This document shows positions 31,748-40,431 of a stretch of 64,000 nucleotides of DNA, piece by piece (within the stretch, counting starts at the first letter, position 1; each line of letters starts with the position of its first letter). Source of the DNA: Alphaproteobacteria bacterium (GTDB lineage Bacteria > Pseudomonadota > Alphaproteobacteria > Caulobacterales > Parvularculaceae); contig JAUIMC010000002.1 of the NCBI GenBank assembly GCA_030433215.1, forward strand, positions 1-64,000, written 5' to 3'. The position numbers and the translations under genes are program-made. Below the pieces are notes generated by a model, which was given only the letters and a program-made list of their open reading frames with translations, made no database searches and had not been told where the DNA came from.

Positions 31748-32721
31748 GCGGCGTTCAGAATGTGACTGTGAAGGCTGACGAAGAGGGCATGCGTCTCGAC
31801 CGCTGGTTCAAGACGCATTTCCCGCAGGTGCGCCACGGCGAGCTTGAGAAGTTTCTGCGCAAAGGCCAGGTCCGCGTTTCCGGCGGGCGCGTTAAATCGA
31901 ACCGGCGTCTTGAAGCCGGCGAGGAAGTGCGCGTGCCGCCGCTTTCGGATGCGCCCGCGCCGCCGCCGCGCAAGGCCGATCCCGCCGACGCTGACGCGGT
32001 GCGCAAGCTGATCGTCTATGAAGACGACGCCATCATCGCGCTCAACAAGCCTTTCGGTCTTGCGGTGCAGGGCGGGCCGGGCATGAAACAGCATCTCGAC
32101 GGCATGCTCGGCGCGCTTGAAAAGAAAGGCGAGCGTCCGCGCCTCGTCCACCGGCTCGACAAGGATACGGGCGGGCTGATGCTGGTCGCGAAAACCCGCC
32201 AGGCGGCGCAGCGCCTCGGCGACGCCTTCAAGGGCCATGATGTCGACAAGACCTATTGGGCGCTTACCGCTGGCCTGCCGCGCCCCAAGGAAGGGACCAT
32301 CGACCTGCCCATCGCCAAGAAGATGATGCGCATCGGCGAGGGCGAGGAGGAGCGGGTGGTTCCAGCGGACGGCGAAGACGCCAAAAAGGCGATTACCGAT
32401 TACCAGACCCTCGAGGAAGCGGGCCCGGTGACGGTGCTCGCCATGCGGCCCGTAACGGGGCGCACGCATCAGCTTCGCGTTCATGCGGCGGCCATCGGCT
32501 GCCCCATTGTCGGCGACGGCAAATATGGCGGCGAGCGTTCGAGGATCGAGGGCGTCTCGCCGAAGCTGCATCTCTTCTGCCGAGCCATGACTTTCCCGCA
32601 TCCGAAAACCGGCAGGCGCATGACGCTGGAGGCGCCTTTGTCGGGGCATATGCTTGAGACCTGGAAGTTCTTCACCTTCGACAAGAACGCGAAAGTCGAA
32701 TGGCCGGAGGATTTGCGATGA
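31744..32721 (+). CDS. RluC/RluD-family 23S rRNA pseudouridine synthase
   Basis: A 325-aa enzyme that converts uridine to pseudouridine in large-subunit rRNA. An S4 RNA-binding domain lies at about residues 12-75 (RLDRWFKTHFPQV, KFLRKGQVRVSGGRVKSNRRLEAGEE in parts). The catalytic motif HRLDKDTGG has D139 as the likely nucleophile, followed by VTGRTHQLRVHAA. It resembles RluC more than RluD by order of parts but the target sites cannot be assigned. ATGA overlaps at both ends couple it to crcB and the ATP12 gene. Confidence 0.9.
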   Translation: MSGVQNVTVKADEEGMRLDRWFKTHFPQVRHGELEKFLRKGQVRVSGGRVKSNRRLEAGEEVRVPPLSDAPAPPPRKADPADADAVRKLIVYEDDAIIALNKPFGLAVQGGPGMKQHLDGMLGALEKKGERPRLVHRLDKDTGGLMLVAKTRQAAQRLGDAFKGHDVDKTYWALTAGLPRPKEGTIDLPIAKKMMRIGEGEEERVVPADGEDAKKAITDYQTLEEAGPVTVLAMRPVTGRTHQLRVHAAAIGCPIVGDGKYGGERSRIEGVSPKLHLFCRAMTFPHPKTGRRMTLEAPLSGHMLETWKFFTFDKNAKVEWPEDLR

Positions 32722-33431
32722 GCGAACCCGTCCGCCCCAAGAGGTTCTACAAGGAAGTTGCGGTCGTCGCGCATGAAGGCCGCCACGCGATTGCGCTGGA
32801 CGGGCGCATGGCGAAAACGCAAGGCCGCAACGTGCTTTCTGCGCCGACCCTGCCGCTGGCCGAGGCGGTCGCCGCCGAGTGGGCCGGGCAGGGCGAGCAT
32901 ATCGACCGCGCGACCATGCCGCTCACCGCCATGCTCTCCGCCGCGGTCGACGGCGGCGAAGAAGACCTCGCCGCGTGGCGCGAAGAGATCGTTCGCTATA
33001 TCGGCTCCGATCTCGTTTGTTACCGCGCCGATGCGCCGTCAGCACTCGCGGAGCGTCAGGCGGAAATCTGGGACCCCTATATCGAGTTCATGCGCCGGGA
33101 GTTCGGGGCCATTCTCGTCACCACCACGGGCGTCATGGCCGTGCCGCAAGCCGACGCCACGGTTTCCGCGGTGCGCGCCGCCCTCGAAAAACAAACGCCG
33201 GAAACGCTGTTCGGGCTTCAGATCGCTACCGCCATATCAGGATCGGCGGTTCTGGCGCTCGCCTGCTGGAAAGGCGAGGCGGAAGCCGCAACGGCTTTCG
33301 AAGCCTCGCGTGTCGACGAACGCTTTCAGGAAGAACAATGGGGCGTCGACGCGGAAGCGAAGACCCGCGAGGAGCGCCTGCGCGCCGATTTCCTGAAATC
33401 GGCGGAATTCATCGCGCTGCTTGAGGCTTGA
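32718..33431 (+). CDS. ATP12-family F1-ATPase assembly chaperone
   Basis: A 237-aa protein of the ATP12 family, which in mitochondria binds the free F1 alpha subunit during ATP synthase assembly. Its presence is characteristic of alphaproteobacteria. Recognisable parts are the RPKRFYKEV start, ALDGRMAKTQGRNVL, and EWAGQGEHIDRATMPLTAM, plus the conserved SDLVCYRA. The ATG at 32718 has a perfect GGAGG seven bases upstream and overlaps the preceding stop by four bases; a GTG/ATG further up is not needed. Its stop codon directly abuts the stop of the convergent EF-hand gene. Confidence 0.9.
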   Translation: MSEPVRPKRFYKEVAVVAHEGRHAIALDGRMAKTQGRNVLSAPTLPLAEAVAAEWAGQGEHIDRATMPLTAMLSAAVDGGEEDLAAWREEIVRYIGSDLVCYRADAPSALAERQAEIWDPYIEFMRREFGAILVTTTGVMAVPQADATVSAVRAALEKQTPETLFGLQIATAISGSAVLALACWKGEAEAATAFEASRVDERFQEEQWGVDAEAKTREERLRADFLKSAEFIALLEA

Positions 33432-34205
33432 TCACATATCCAGCGTTTCGCCGCGATTGATGGCGCGGAAGCGCATCAATTCCGCGTCGCTCAGCACCAT
33501 GTCATCGTCTTCGTCCATGGAATCGAAGTCGAGCAGATATTCGCGGATGTAATCCTGCAGGCTCATGGCCTCGGCGGCGCCGGCCATGAAGGCGAATTTC
33601 TGTTTGGCGAAGCTCTCCGTCTGCGCCTGCGCCGTCGCCGGATCGATCTCTTCGATGAAAGCGTCATACTGGCGCTGGCGGGCGATCTCCTGGCTCGGCG
33701 CTTCGGCCTGACGGGCTTCGTTCTGGCGCCAGCTATCGACCAGCCTTGCAAACTCCTCCGCGGTCATCTTGCCATCGTGATCGGCGTCGGCGACCGCGAA
33801 GTCGAGTTTGGCTTCCTCGAAGGCTTCGGTGCGGGTCAGCGCTTCGCCGTCGAAAGAGTCCTTCAGGCGTTCCAGCGTCGTCTTACCCGCTTCGGTTTCG
33901 CGGTAGGGCGTATTGCGGTCATAGGTGACGGTGCGCTGGTCCGTTTCGACAACCTTGCCGTCGACGGTCCGACGCAGCGTGATGGTCTGTTTCAGTTGCT
34001 GGCTGGAGTTCAGCTGGTCGGCCATTTCATCGGGATTGACCTCTTCCGGCGCCACGGCTTCGGCGCCTTGCGTTTCCGGATCAAGGGCGAGGGCGACGGG
34101 ATCGCCGGCGGCGTCGCTGTCTTCTTGCGCCAATGCTGCGCCGGTCCCGGAAAAAACAAGCACGGCTAGCCCGGCCGCAGCGATCTCAAACCGCAATTTC
34201 GCCAT
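33432..34205 (-). CDS. Secreted EF-hand protein
   Basis: A 257-aa protein with an N-terminal signal peptide (hydrophobic core residues 8-25, cleavage likely after ALA-Q27 region). Two EF-hand calcium loops are visible: residues 140-151 (D140, D142, D144, G145, M147, E151), fully canonical, and 231-242 (D231, D233, D235, E242), with Met instead of Gly at position six. Between them is a Gln/Ala/Glu-rich helical stretch. Likely a periplasmic calcium-binding protein of unknown role. AAAGGAG lies seven bases before the ATG. It ends exactly where the convergent ATP12 gene ends. Confidence 0.82.
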   Translation of the reverse strand: MAKLRFEIAAAGLAVLVFSGTGAALAQEDSDAAGDPVALALDPETQGAEAVAPEEVNPDEMADQLNSSQQLKQTITLRRTVDGKVVETDQRTVTYDRNTPYRETEAGKTTLERLKDSFDGEALTRTEAFEEAKLDFAVADADHDGKMTAEEFARLVDSWRQNEARQAEAPSQEIARQRQYDAFIEEIDPATAQAQTESFAKQKFAFMAGAAEAMSLQDYIREYLLDFDSMDEDDDMVLSDAELMRFRAINRGETLDM

Positions 34206-34264
34206 TACAACGCTCCTTTACTGCTCACCCTGACTAACAGCCCAACTGGTAAAATCTCGCCAAA

Positions 34265-34278
34265 CTCAATTAATTGAG
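34265..34278. repeat. AT-rich 14-bp palindrome upstream of the EF-hand gene
   Basis: CTCAATTAATTGAG is a perfect palindrome in the 88-base, AT-rich gap between two minus-strand genes. It lies about 60 bases before the EF-hand start codon, a plausible operator position for a dimeric regulator. It could also be a hairpin at the end of the reductase transcript. Confidence 0.55.
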
Positions 34279-34293
34279 CCCTGAATTAACCTA

Positions 34294-35310
34294 TTAAATC
34301 ACGTTAAGGCGCTCAAGCGCAGTCGCCGCCTCGATGACCGCTTCCTTGGCGGGACGGAAGCGGATCTCCGTTAACCCCGTTACGTAGTCTGTCTGCGCTC
34401 TCGGCGCGACGCCGAGATCGGGAACCACCGAAGCGAGATTGCGGTCGAAAAGCGCCGCAGTGCGGACGAGCCAGGCGGGCAATACCGCCGACGGAATTTT
34501 TTTCGCGCGGTCGGGAAAGGCCTCGCGCAGAATGTCGGCGACGGCCTTCAGCGACAGCGTGTCCGCAGAGGCGATGAGGCGCCGTCCGCCCGTCTCCGGA
34601 TTTTCGAGGGCCGCCACATGCAGCGCCGCTACGTCGCGCACATCGACGACAGGGAACGAGACCGGCGGAATGGCGGGATAGGCGCCGGTCATGAAAAACC
34701 GGACGAGGTCGAGCGAGGCGCCGATATCGTCGTCGAGCGGCGGGCCTAACACCAGCGACGGATTGACGATGGTGAGGCGGTGTTTGAAGCCGCCGATCAC
34801 CGCTGCGTCCCAGGCGGCTTTTTCCGCCGCAGTCTTGGAGATAATATAAGGCGACAGCGCTTTCCAGTCGGGATCTGTCCAGTCGTCCTCGCCGATGGTT
34901 GCGACGGGCGGGCGGTCCGGCCGGTACGCCATCGCCGCTACGGAAGAGGTCATGACGATGCGGCTCGCCTTCGTCGCCGCTTTCAGAACCCGCATGGCGC
35001 CGCCCCGGGCGGCGGGCGTCAGGGCGTCGCGGCCGCGCGGCTGGGAGACCGGGAAGGGCGAGGCCACATGCATGACCCCGTCGCAATCTTTCGCGGCCTC
35101 GTCCCAGCCTTCGTCGGAGGTGAGATCGGCGGCAACGAAAGACAGGCGGGAGACGTCTGCGCCCGCGTCCTCCAATGTCTTCTTGACCTGAAACGCCTTG
35201 TTCAGTGAGCGGATGGTCCCGCGCACGTCATAGCCCTTCTGCAAAAGCTGAAGCGCGATGTGCTTGGCGATAAATCCGCTTACGCCCGTGACGAGGACCT
35301 TGTCCGCCAT
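34294..35310 (-). CDS. NAD(P)-dependent reductase of the dihydroflavonol-reductase-like SDR group
   Basis: A 338-aa extended short-chain dehydrogenase. The Rossmann motif VTGVSGFIAKH starts at residue 7; it has the alternative GxxGxxA spacing of the extended group. The catalytic residues are S122 or S123 (VMTSSVAAM), Y155 and K159 (YIISK). D61-L63 and the HVASPF motif fit the dihydroflavonol-4-reductase/aldehyde-reductase branch. The substrate is unknown. AGGAAGG lies before the ATG. It runs in the same direction as lipB but is separated by 42 bases, and is unlikely to share its pathway. Confidence 0.85.
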   Translation of the reverse strand: MADKVLVTGVSGFIAKHIALQLLQKGYDVRGTIRSLNKAFQVKKTLEDAGADVSRLSFVAADLTSDEGWDEAAKDCDGVMHVASPFPVSQPRGRDALTPAARGGAMRVLKAATKASRIVMTSSVAAMAYRPDRPPVATIGEDDWTDPDWKALSPYIISKTAAEKAAWDAAVIGGFKHRLTIVNPSLVLGPPLDDDIGASLDLVRFFMTGAYPAIPPVSFPVVDVRDVAALHVAALENPETGGRRLIASADTLSLKAVADILREAFPDRAKKIPSAVLPAWLVRTAALFDRNLASVVPDLGVAPRAQTDYVTGLTEIRFRPAKEAVIEAATALERLNVI

Positions 35311-35352
35311 GGCACGCCTTCCTGAAAGAATCAGTCGCCCTTGGGGCTTATC

Positions 35353-36087
35353 TCACCATGAAGGCGGGGCGGCGTCGAGCGTCGGCCCGAAAACCTTGTG
35401 GAATGCGCGTTTCAGCGCATCGTCGGCGTCGTCCAGCGTCACCGGCAGGCCGAGATCGACGAGGCTCGTCACGCCGAGGCCCGGCTCGCTGACGCCGCAG
35501 GGGGTAATGCCGGAAAAGTGGGAGAGATCGGGCTCCACATTGAGCGCGATGCCGTGAAAGCTGACCCAGCGCCGCACGCGCACGCCGATGGCGGCGATCT
35601 TGTCTTCCCGGTGCGGGCCGCCGGGCTCGGTGCGGTCCACCCAGACGCCGACCCTGTCGGCGCGGGGCTCGCCCCTGACATTGAAGGCGTCGAGGCTTTC
35701 GACAATCCAGCTTTCGAGCCCGTGCACGAAGGCGCGCACGTCGCGCCCGCGCTTTTCCAGATCGAGCATCACATAGGCGACGCGCTGGCCCGGCCCGTGA
35801 TAGGTGTATTGTCCGCCCCGGGACGATTTGTGCACGGGAAACTGATCGGCGTTCAGAAGGTCTTGCGGCTTGGCGCTGGTCCCGCCGGTGTAAAGCGGGT
35901 CGTGCTCCAGCAGCCAGACAAGTTCCTTCGCCTCGCCGGCGCGGATCGCGGCGGCGCGCTCCTCCATGAAAGCGACAGCGCGGTCGTAATCGACGCGCGG
36001 GCCCGAGACCGCCCAGTCGACGGGATCGTCGCAATAGAGCCTGGCGAGACCTTGCTCGCTCGATGTCGTCAGTCGGTCAGCGGCCAT
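35353..36087 (-). CDS. lipB: Octanoyl-[acyl carrier protein]:protein N-octanoyltransferase
   Basis: A 244-aa LipB, which moves the octanoyl group from acyl carrier protein to lipoate-dependent enzymes, the first step of lipoate synthesis. The [21 protein letters not shown] core, the catalytic lysine K163 ([10 protein letters not shown]) and the acyl-carrying cysteine C197 ([10 protein letters not shown]) are all present. lipA is not in the window. It lies divergent from the tiny genes beyond tRNA-Leu and downstream of that tRNA on the same strand. Confidence 0.95.
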   Translation of the reverse strand: MAADRLTTSSEQGLARLYCDDPVDWAVSGPRVDYDRAVAFMEERAAAIRAGEAKELVWLLEHDPLYTGGTSAKPQDLLNADQFPVHKSSRGGQYTYHGPGQRVAYVMLDLEKRGRDVRAFVHGLESWIVESLDAFNVRGEPRADRVGVWVDRTEPGGPHREDKIAAIGVRVRRWVSFHGIALNVEPDLSHFSGITPCGVSEPGLGVTSLVDLGLPVTLDDADDALKRAFHKVFGPTLDAAPPSW

Positions 36088-36203
36088 GATGTCCGTTGTG
36101 CAGCGGGAATGAGGGCGATATGCGCCGTGCGCCCTTGAGGGGCAAGGGCCGGCGTCATCAAGCTTTCGGGACGTCCCGCCATCAAGGCTGGCCGGAGAGA
36201 AAG

Positions 36204-36288
36204 TGGTGCGGTCGAGAAGACTCGAACTTCCACGGGTTGCCCCACAGCGACCTCAACGCTGCGCGTCTACCAATTCCGCCACGACCGC
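36204..36288 (-). tRNA. tRNA-Leu (anticodon GAG)
   Basis: On the minus strand, 85 bases. Acceptor GCGGTCG pairs with CGACCGC, followed by discriminator A and an encoded CCA. The anticodon stem CAGCG/CGCTG holds the loop TTGAGGT, giving anticodon GAG for CUC/CUU leucine codons. A long variable arm (GTGGGG-CAA-CCCGT) marks it as class II. The T arm has GTTCGAG. No integrase gene or repeated attachment site was seen nearby. Confidence 0.97.
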
Positions 36289-36460
36289 ACGTCCCGGCAG
36301 GGAGCGGGCGGCATAGCAAAAGCCTTCGGCCCTGTGAAGTCCAAATCGGCACAGGACGGGGCTTTCAGCCCGCGCCGGCTCGGGGGGGCCGGAACCGCCC
36401 TAAAAGCCCGGAATCCGTGGTTAACGCCGGACTTGGCGCAAAGCCTGCAACCCCCGGCCC

Positions 36461-36784
36461 ATGGAAGCAGGGCGCCTCATCATCGCCGGGATTTCGTTCG
36501 CCGTCGCCGGGCTCGGCGCGGCCGGAGACGTCGTTTTCACGCGTCCCGGCCCCTGCATCGCCCAGGAGACCTATCTTCTCGCCGCCAACAGCGCCGCCAT
36601 CATCCGCGTTGAGGCGCCGGAAGACCGGGCGGCGACGGCGAGCGATGGCGTCATCTATTACCGCAAACCGGAAGAGCGGCGGGGCTGGGCCAGCCGGCGC
36701 TTGGTGCAACGCTTCGATCTCAGCCTCGAGGAGGCCGGGGTCACGATCATCAACTCAGGTGAATTTTGCAGGGGGCCGCAATGA
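36461..36784 (+). CDS. Small hypothetical protein with N-terminal hydrophobic segment
   Basis: A possible 107-aa protein, not recognised. Residues 5-25 are hydrophobic and could be a signal peptide or anchor; two cysteines (one in GPCIAQE, one near the end in GEFCRGP) might pair outside the cytoplasm. There is no good ribosome site, so the start is uncertain. Support comes from its four-base overlap (ATGA) with the next small gene, which also has a hydrophobic N-terminus. Between tRNA-Leu and proS, in a stretch with otherwise no gene. Confidence 0.5.
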   Translation: MEAGRLIIAGISFAVAGLGAAGDVVFTRPGPCIAQETYLLAANSAAIIRVEAPEDRAATASDGVIYYRKPEERRGWASRRLVQRFDLSLEEAGVTIINSGEFCRGPQ

Positions 36785-37005
36785 AAATGCTCGTCTTCGT
36801 GATCTCGCTCGGCGTTCTTTACTGGGCAATGACCAGCTTCGCGCAGACACGGCTGGCGACCATCGAGCCCTGCGCCGGCGAGGCCAACATATCGGTCATC
36901 GGCCATGCCGGCGAGGCCGGGTTCATGAGCGCCGAGGCCGCTGGCGATGGGGACGGCTCCGTCCGGCTCGCCCACGCCGAGGGCGCGCTCGCCTGCGCCC
37001 GCTAA
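36781..37005 (+). CDS. Small hypothetical exported protein
   Basis: A possible 74-aa protein, not recognised. It begins MKMLVFVISLGVLYWAMTSFAQ, a convincing signal sequence or anchor with a possible cleavage after SFA. The mature part contains two cysteines (IEPCAGE and ALACAR) that could form a disulfide. The ATG overlaps the stop of the upstream small gene, suggesting one transcript. GGGG precedes the start. Confidence 0.5.
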   Translation: MKMLVFVISLGVLYWAMTSFAQTRLATIEPCAGEANISVIGHAGEAGFMSAEAAGDGDGSVRLAHAEGALACAR

Positions 37006-37039
37006 GGCGGCCCTGACGCGAGGGTTTCCCCTGCGCCGG

Positions 37040-37077
37040 AAAACGCTCTAGAAGGCTACTCCCGTAGTAGAGCTTTT
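37040..37077 (+). promoter_or_regulatory. Terminator-like hairpin immediately upstream of proS
   Basis: GCTCTA (37045) pairs with TAGAGC (37068), and inside it CTAC pairs with GTAG around TCCC, with a GAAGG bulge. Four As precede and four Ts follow. It ends only ten bases before the proS ATG. It may end the transcript of the two small genes, or act as an attenuating or translation-blocking hairpin for proS. Confidence 0.5.
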
Positions 37078-37087
37078 CGGACACCCC

Positions 37088-38434
37088 ATGCGTCTTTCCC
37101 GATATTACCTGCCCTTGCTCAAGGAAACGCCCGCCGAGGCGCAGATCGTCTCGCACCGCCTGATGCTGCGCGCCGGCATGATCCGTCAGGAAGGGGCGGG
37201 GATTTACGCCTGGCTGCCGCTCGGCTTTCGCGTGCTCAAAAAGATCGAACAGATCGTGCGCGAGGAGCAGGACCGCGCCGGCGCCGTCGAAATGCTGATG
37301 CCGACGATCCAGCCGGCGGATTTGTGGCGCGAGAGCGGGCGCTACGACGCTTATGGCAAGGAGATGCTGCGCATCACCGACCGGGCCGACCGCGAGATGC
37401 TGTACGGGCCCACCAACGAAGAGATGATCACGGAAATTTTCCGTGCGGGCGTGCGGTCCTACAAGGACCTGCCGAAGATGCTCTATCATATTCAGTGGAA
37501 GTTCCGCGACGAGATCCGCCCCCGCTTCGGGATCATGCGCGGGCGCGAATTCCTGATGAAGGACTGCTATTCCTTCGATGTCGACGAGACGGCCGGGCGC
37601 CGGAGCTACAACAAGATGTTCGTCTCCTACCTGCGCACCTTTTCGCGGATGGGGCTGAAGGCGATCCCCATGCGCGCGGAGACGGGCCCCATCGGCGGCG
37701 ATCTCTCCCATGAATTCATCATTCTCGCCGAGACGGGCGAGAGCGCGGTCTTCTGCGATCAGGGCCTGATCAATATGGCGGTTCCGCCGAAGTCGACGGA
37801 CTTCGAAGGCGATTTGCAGCCGGTCATCGAGCAGTTCACGTCGCTCTACGCCGCTACCGACGAGATGCATGACGAGGAAGAATTCACGTCCCGCGTCAAC
37901 GAAAACGACCGTCTGTCGGCGCGCGGCATCGAGGTCGGGCACATCTTTTTCTTCGGCGAGAAATATTCAAAGCCCATGAAAGCGGTCGTCGCCAGCCCCG
38001 AGGGCGGGGAAGTCCCCGTGCAGATGGGCTCTTACGGCGTCGGCGTGTCGCGCCTTCTCGGCGCCATCATCGAAGCCCATCACGATGACGCGGGCTGCAA
38101 ATGGCCGACCGCCGTCGCGCCGTTCCATGTGGGGCTTATCAATATGCGAAGCGGCGACGGGCCTTGCGAAGAGGCTTGCGAGAAAATCTACGCCGCGCTC
38201 GAGGCGGCGGGCGTCGAGGTGCTTTACGACGACACCCCGGCGCGCGGCGGCGAGAAATTCGCGCGCATGGACCTGATCGGGCTGCCCTATCAGATCACCA
38301 TCGGCCCGCGCGGGCTCGAGGCGGGCGAGGCGGAAGTCAAATCCCGCGCCGACGGTGAAAAAACATCGATCGCGCTCGACAAGGTCGCGTCGGAAATCGC
38401 CGCGAAGGTGAAGGTCGAGCTCGACTACGCATGA
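37088..38434 (+). CDS. proS: Prolyl-tRNA synthetase, short form without editing insertion
   Basis: A 448-aa class II synthetase that charges tRNA-Pro. The short length, against ~570 aa in E. coli, reflects the missing editing insertion, as is usual in alphaproteobacteria. Catalytic motifs are present: [22 protein letters not shown] (in parts, motif 1), [25 protein letters not shown] (motif 2, residues ~138-162) and [13 protein letters not shown] (motif 3). The anticodon-binding domain follows from about residue 340. Mischarged Ala-tRNA-Pro would need a separate deacylase. lolC follows 34 bases later. Confidence 0.96.
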   Translation: MRLSRYYLPLLKETPAEAQIVSHRLMLRAGMIRQEGAGIYAWLPLGFRVLKKIEQIVREEQDRAGAVEMLMPTIQPADLWRESGRYDAYGKEMLRITDRADREMLYGPTNEEMITEIFRAGVRSYKDLPKMLYHIQWKFRDEIRPRFGIMRGREFLMKDCYSFDVDETAGRRSYNKMFVSYLRTFSRMGLKAIPMRAETGPIGGDLSHEFIILAETGESAVFCDQGLINMAVPPKSTDFEGDLQPVIEQFTSLYAATDEMHDEEEFTSRVNENDRLSARGIEVGHIFFFGEKYSKPMKAVVASPEGGEVPVQMGSYGVGVSRLLGAIIEAHHDDAGCKWPTAVAPFHVGLINMRSGDGPCEEACEKIYAALEAAGVEVLYDDTPARGGEKFARMDLIGLPYQITIGPRGLEAGEAEVKSRADGEKTSIALDKVASEIAAKVKVELDYA

Positions 38435-38468
38435 CGAAGAGCCAACTGAGCGAGTTGAAAGGCGGATA

Positions 38469-39746
38469 ATGGCGGGTTCGGCGAAAACGGCGCCTTTTTC
38501 CTATTTCGAATGGATGGTGGCGCGGCGCTATCTCGGCGCGACGCGCTCGGGCAAGGGCGTTTCGCTGATCTCGGTCATCGCCTTTGGCGGCATCATGTTC
38601 GCGGTCGCGATCCTGATCGCCGTCATGTCGATCATGCAGGGCTTTCGCCTGACGCTGCTCGACCAGCTGCTCGGCACCAATGGCCACGCTTATGTGCAGG
38701 CCGATGTTCCCATCACCAATTATGACGACATCACCGCGAGGATCGTCGCCATTCCCGGCGTCCGGGATGCAACGCCGCTGATCGAAATGCCGGTTTTCGC
38801 AAGCGCCAATGGCGAGACGGGGATGATGGTCCGCGGCGTGCGCCGCGAGAAGATCCTGAACAATGATTACATATCCGGCCCGGAGCATCTGATCGACGGG
38901 TCGCTCGATACATTCGGCGTCGGCGAAAAGGGCGGCGATGAAATCCTGCTCGGCAGCCGCATCGCGAGCCAGCTTCGCGTTCAGGCGGGCGACAAGGTGC
39001 GCCTGTTGACCGGACAGGGCGCGGAAACCGCTTTCGGCCGAACCCCGCGCTCAAAGGTCTATACGGTCGGCGCCATCTTCCATGTGGGCAATGCGGAGTT
39101 CGACGCCATCTACGGCTTCATGCCGCTGGAGCAGGCGCAGCTCTTCTTCAATTACGGCGACAGCGTTCAGAATATCGAGGTCAAGGTCGTCGACCCCGAA
39201 GAGATCAAGTCCTACCGCGACGCCCTCGCCGGCGTCGGGCAGGGGCTTTACGTCATCGACTGGCAGCAGCGCTTTCAGAGCTATTTCAACGCGCTTCAGA
39301 TCGAGCGGTCGATCATGCGCATGATCTTGTTCATGATCATTATCGTGGCGACGCTCAATATCGTCACCGGGCTCATTATGCTCGTCAAGGACAAGACCGG
39401 CGACATCGCGGTGCTTCGGACCATGGGCGCAACGCAGGGCGCGATCTCGCGCATCTTCCTGTTGTCCGGCACGATGATCGGGTTTCTCGGCACCCTTGTG
39501 GGCATCGTGCTCGGCTCGCTCTTCGTCCTTTATATCGATCCGATCGAGACATTCCTGTCTGCGGTTTTCCAGACGGACCTGTTCCCGTCCGAGGTTTATT
39601 ATCTCGACGGCGTGCCGGCGAAACTCGAGATGCATGAAGTGGCGGTGATCGCCGGCTTCTCGCTGTTTATGTCCTTCATCACGACGATCTATCCGGCCTG
39701 GCGCGCCGCGCGCCTCGATCCGGTGGAGGCGCTGCGTTATGAGTAA
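38469..39746 (+). CDS. lolC: Lipoprotein-releasing permease LolC/LolE
   Basis: A 425-aa inner-membrane permease that, with LolD, pulls lipoproteins from the inner membrane and hands them to LolA. One membrane helix near residue 30-50, a large periplasmic domain (to ~ residue 280), then three helices in the C-terminal FtsX domain (MIIIVATLNIVTGLIMLVKDK and onwards). The N-terminal FEWMVARRYL motif is typical. Only one such permease is next to lolD, the LolC/E or LolF single-gene arrangement of alphaproteobacteria. The end overlaps lolD by eight bases. Confidence 0.92.
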   Translation: MAGSAKTAPFSYFEWMVARRYLGATRSGKGVSLISVIAFGGIMFAVAILIAVMSIMQGFRLTLLDQLLGTNGHAYVQADVPITNYDDITARIVAIPGVRDATPLIEMPVFASANGETGMMVRGVRREKILNNDYISGPEHLIDGSLDTFGVGEKGGDEILLGSRIASQLRVQAGDKVRLLTGQGAETAFGRTPRSKVYTVGAIFHVGNAEFDAIYGFMPLEQAQLFFNYGDSVQNIEVKVVDPEEIKSYRDALAGVGQGLYVIDWQQRFQSYFNALQIERSIMRMILFMIIIVATLNIVTGLIMLVKDKTGDIAVLRTMGATQGAISRIFLLSGTMIGFLGTLVGIVLGSLFVLYIDPIETFLSAVFQTDLFPSEVYYLDGVPAKLEMHEVAVIAGFSLFMSFITTIYPAWRAARLDPVEALRYE

Positions 39747-40422
39747 GCCGGTCCTGCGTCTTGAAGAGGTGGCGCGCCGTTATGGCGATCTGGTCGTGGT
39801 GGAGCACATCAATTTCGAGCTCCATGCGGGCGAGACGGCGGCGCTGCTTGGCCCGTCCGGGTCCGGCAAGTCGTCGCTTCTCCACATCGCCGGGCTGCTC
39901 GAAAAAGCCTCGGCGGGGGAGGTCCACATTATGGGCCGGGCGACCTCGAAACTCGGCGACGCGGAGCGCACCCAGATCCGCCGCGCGACGCTCGGCTTCG
40001 TCTATCAGTTCCATCATCTGCTCCCCGAATTCACGGCGATCGGCAATGTCACGCTGCCGCAACTGATCGCCGGCGTGAAAAAGAAACAGGCGGAGGCGGA
40101 AGCAAAACGGCTGCTCACCCTGATGGGGCTCGGCGAGAGGCTTGAACATCAGCCTGGGCAATTGTCCGGCGGCGAACAGCAGCGCACGGCCATCGCCCGC
40201 GCCCTCGCCAACAATCCGAAAATTCTTCTTGCCGACGAACCCACGGGCAATCTCGACCCGAAAACCTCGGATGTCGTTTTCGACGCGCTGTTGAACCTTG
40301 TGCGCAATGAAGGGCTCTCGGCCGTGATCGCGACGCACGACCAGCGTCTTGCAAAACGCATGGACCGGATCTTCACGATCCGCGAACAGCGCCTTGTAGA
40401 GCTTCGCAAAGAGCCTGCTTGA
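39739..40422 (+). CDS. lolD: Lipoprotein-releasing ATPase LolD
   Basis: A 227-aa ABC ATPase driving lipoprotein release. Walker A GPSGSGKSS begins at residue 38; the signature is LSGGEQQR and Walker B ILLADEPTGNLD. The FVYQFHHLLPEF sequence after the Q-loop is a hallmark of LolD. Overlaps the end of lolC, so the pair is translationally coupled. It is followed by a palindromic element that separates it from the convergent cfa gene. Confidence 0.94.
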   Translation: MSKPVLRLEEVARRYGDLVVVEHINFELHAGETAALLGPSGSGKSSLLHIAGLLEKASAGEVHIMGRATSKLGDAERTQIRRATLGFVYQFHHLLPEFTAIGNVTLPQLIAGVKKKQAEAEAKRLLTLMGLGERLEHQPGQLSGGEQQRTAIARALANNPKILLADEPTGNLDPKTSDVVFDALLNLVRNEGLSAVIATHDQRLAKRMDRIFTIREQRLVELRKEPA

Positions 40423-40431
40423 ATTTTAGCC

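Noticed and set aside
36204-37005. Integrated element at tRNA-Leu
   Set aside because: No integrase, no duplicated tRNA 3' end, and flanking genes are core genes.
37005-37087. T-box leader for proS
   Set aside because: No T-box sequence (TGGNACC) is present and T-boxes are essentially absent from alphaproteobacteria; the hairpin is kept only as a possible attenuator or terminator.
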